DNA from: Methylacidiphilum sp. Yel
GTDB lineage: Bacteria; Verrucomicrobiota; Verrucomicrobiia; Methylacidiphilales; Methylacidiphilaceae
Direction: 5' to 3'
Length of the DNA stretch: 44,475 nt
Assembly (NCBI RefSeq): GCF_004421185.1
Contig: NZ_LXQB01000034.1
Span: 1 to 44,475 of the forward strand
Part shown: piece by piece, positions 44,354 to 44,475 of the stretch
Layout: each line of letters opens with the position of its first letter
Numbering within the stretch: position 1 is the first letter of the stretch
Notes under the pieces: model-generated
Seen by the model: only the letters and a program-made list of their open reading frames with translations
What the model was told of the DNA's origin: nothing
Database searches by the model: none
Translations under genes and position numbers: made by a program

Positions 44354-44475
44354 TTGACATCCTCCCCATGCCTAAAGGCAGGGGATTCCTGGAGATAACT
44401 GACCAGATTTAGCCAGGGCAAGCTCTCCGATGAGGGTGTTGAGGTTTTGATAGACCCTGACACTCTCATCGGCCT
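44354..44475 (-). mobile_element. IS200/IS605-type right end with omega-RNA-like fold, truncated by the window edge
   Basis: Read on the minus strand, three stem-loops follow one another and stop at TCAA (44357-44354). They are CCGATGAG/CTCATCGG with an extended imperfect inner helix (44472-44427), CCTGG/CCAGG (44417-44388), and CCCCTGCC/GGCA-T-GGGG with TTTA loop (44384-44364), followed by AGGATGTCAA. The last hairpin plus GGATGTCAA is a familiar right-end form of IS200/IS605 (tnpB-carrying) elements, whose 3' transcript is the TnpB guide RNA scaffold. Open frames run through to stops, so a TnpB C-terminus may overlap. The tnpB body would lie beyond the window. Confidence 0.5.

Noticed and set aside
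70-44475. The two edge hairpins as ends of one 44-kb composite transposon
   Set aside because: The content is core housekeeping genes, and the hairpins have different outer helices, so they most likely belong to separate IS elements.
43444-44475. Genomic island integrated at tRNA-Arg
   Set aside because: No integrase gene and no repeat of the tRNA 3' end were seen downstream within the window.

Overview
This looks like a chromosomal segment of a Gram-negative bacterium with moderately low GC. The organisation and protein character best fit the Verrucomicrobia, and my guess is a thermoacidophilic methanotroph of the Methylacidiphilum type. That assignment is from recollection of gene character, not from a search. 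Outer-membrane functions (an Mla-type lipid transport system, a TolQR/ExbBD-type energised envelope complex with an OmpA domain, a heptose-type nucleotidyltransferase) support a diderm cell. Almost everything is core genome: about 40 protein genes, three tRNAs, no rRNA and no complete mobile element.

Layout. 1-185: a short flank with an IS200/IS605-like hairpin. 186-4869 (minus): exbB - exbD - large TPR protein - a TolA/TonB-like anchor fused to an OmpA domain, forming a Tol-Pal-like operon. 5034-9243: adk, a glycosyltransferase, holA, a HIT protein, hisG and a 34-residue highly basic AURKAIP1/COX24 (bS22-like) ribosomal protein. 9538-11355: a D,D-carboxypeptidase and uppP (peptidoglycan). 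11777-13563: a probable HNH-like nuclease toxin with a SUKH/YrhA-type immunity partner carrying a long acidic tail, the only clearly accessory block. 13728-17612: proA and proB (minus), an NAD-dependent epimerase-like protein and folD (plus).

17676-30757 (minus) is the transcription/translation cluster in the order promoter - tRNA-Thr - tuf - tRNA-Trp - secE - nusG - rplK - rplA - rplJ - (280-bp structured gap) - rplL - rpoB - rpoC. The rplJ-rplL gap holds a 60-nt perfect three-way-junction RNA fold just upstream of the rplL ribosome binding site, while rplJ has only 13 nt in front of it. It looks like a relocated or new r-protein control element.

30789-37345 (minus) is a six-gene operon from a good sigma-70-type promoter: glgP - ppk2 - fumC - hldE-like nucleotidyltransferase - purN - xseA. 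Divergent to it is a NamZ/DUF1343 exo-muramidase, with a convergent CHAD (polyphosphate-binding) protein. Then come rpmG (plus), and mlaE - mlaF - mlaD - ispD (minus). 43444 is tRNA-Arg(TCT) behind twin TTCC-N4-GGAA dyads. 43728-44072 is a membrane-anchored coiled-coil protein built from an exact 7-residue repeat. The right edge (about 44354-44475, minus strand) shows three consecutive stem-loops ending at a TCAA, resembling the right end/omega-RNA of an IS200/IS605-type tnpB element cut by the window edge.

Start codons were revised where a ribosome binding site, a translational overlap or family alignment argued for an internal start (for example 1211, 4869, 8247, 10549, 14990, 16722, 27689, 28160, 34729). 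All functional assignments are from motif recognition by eye; no database search was possible.
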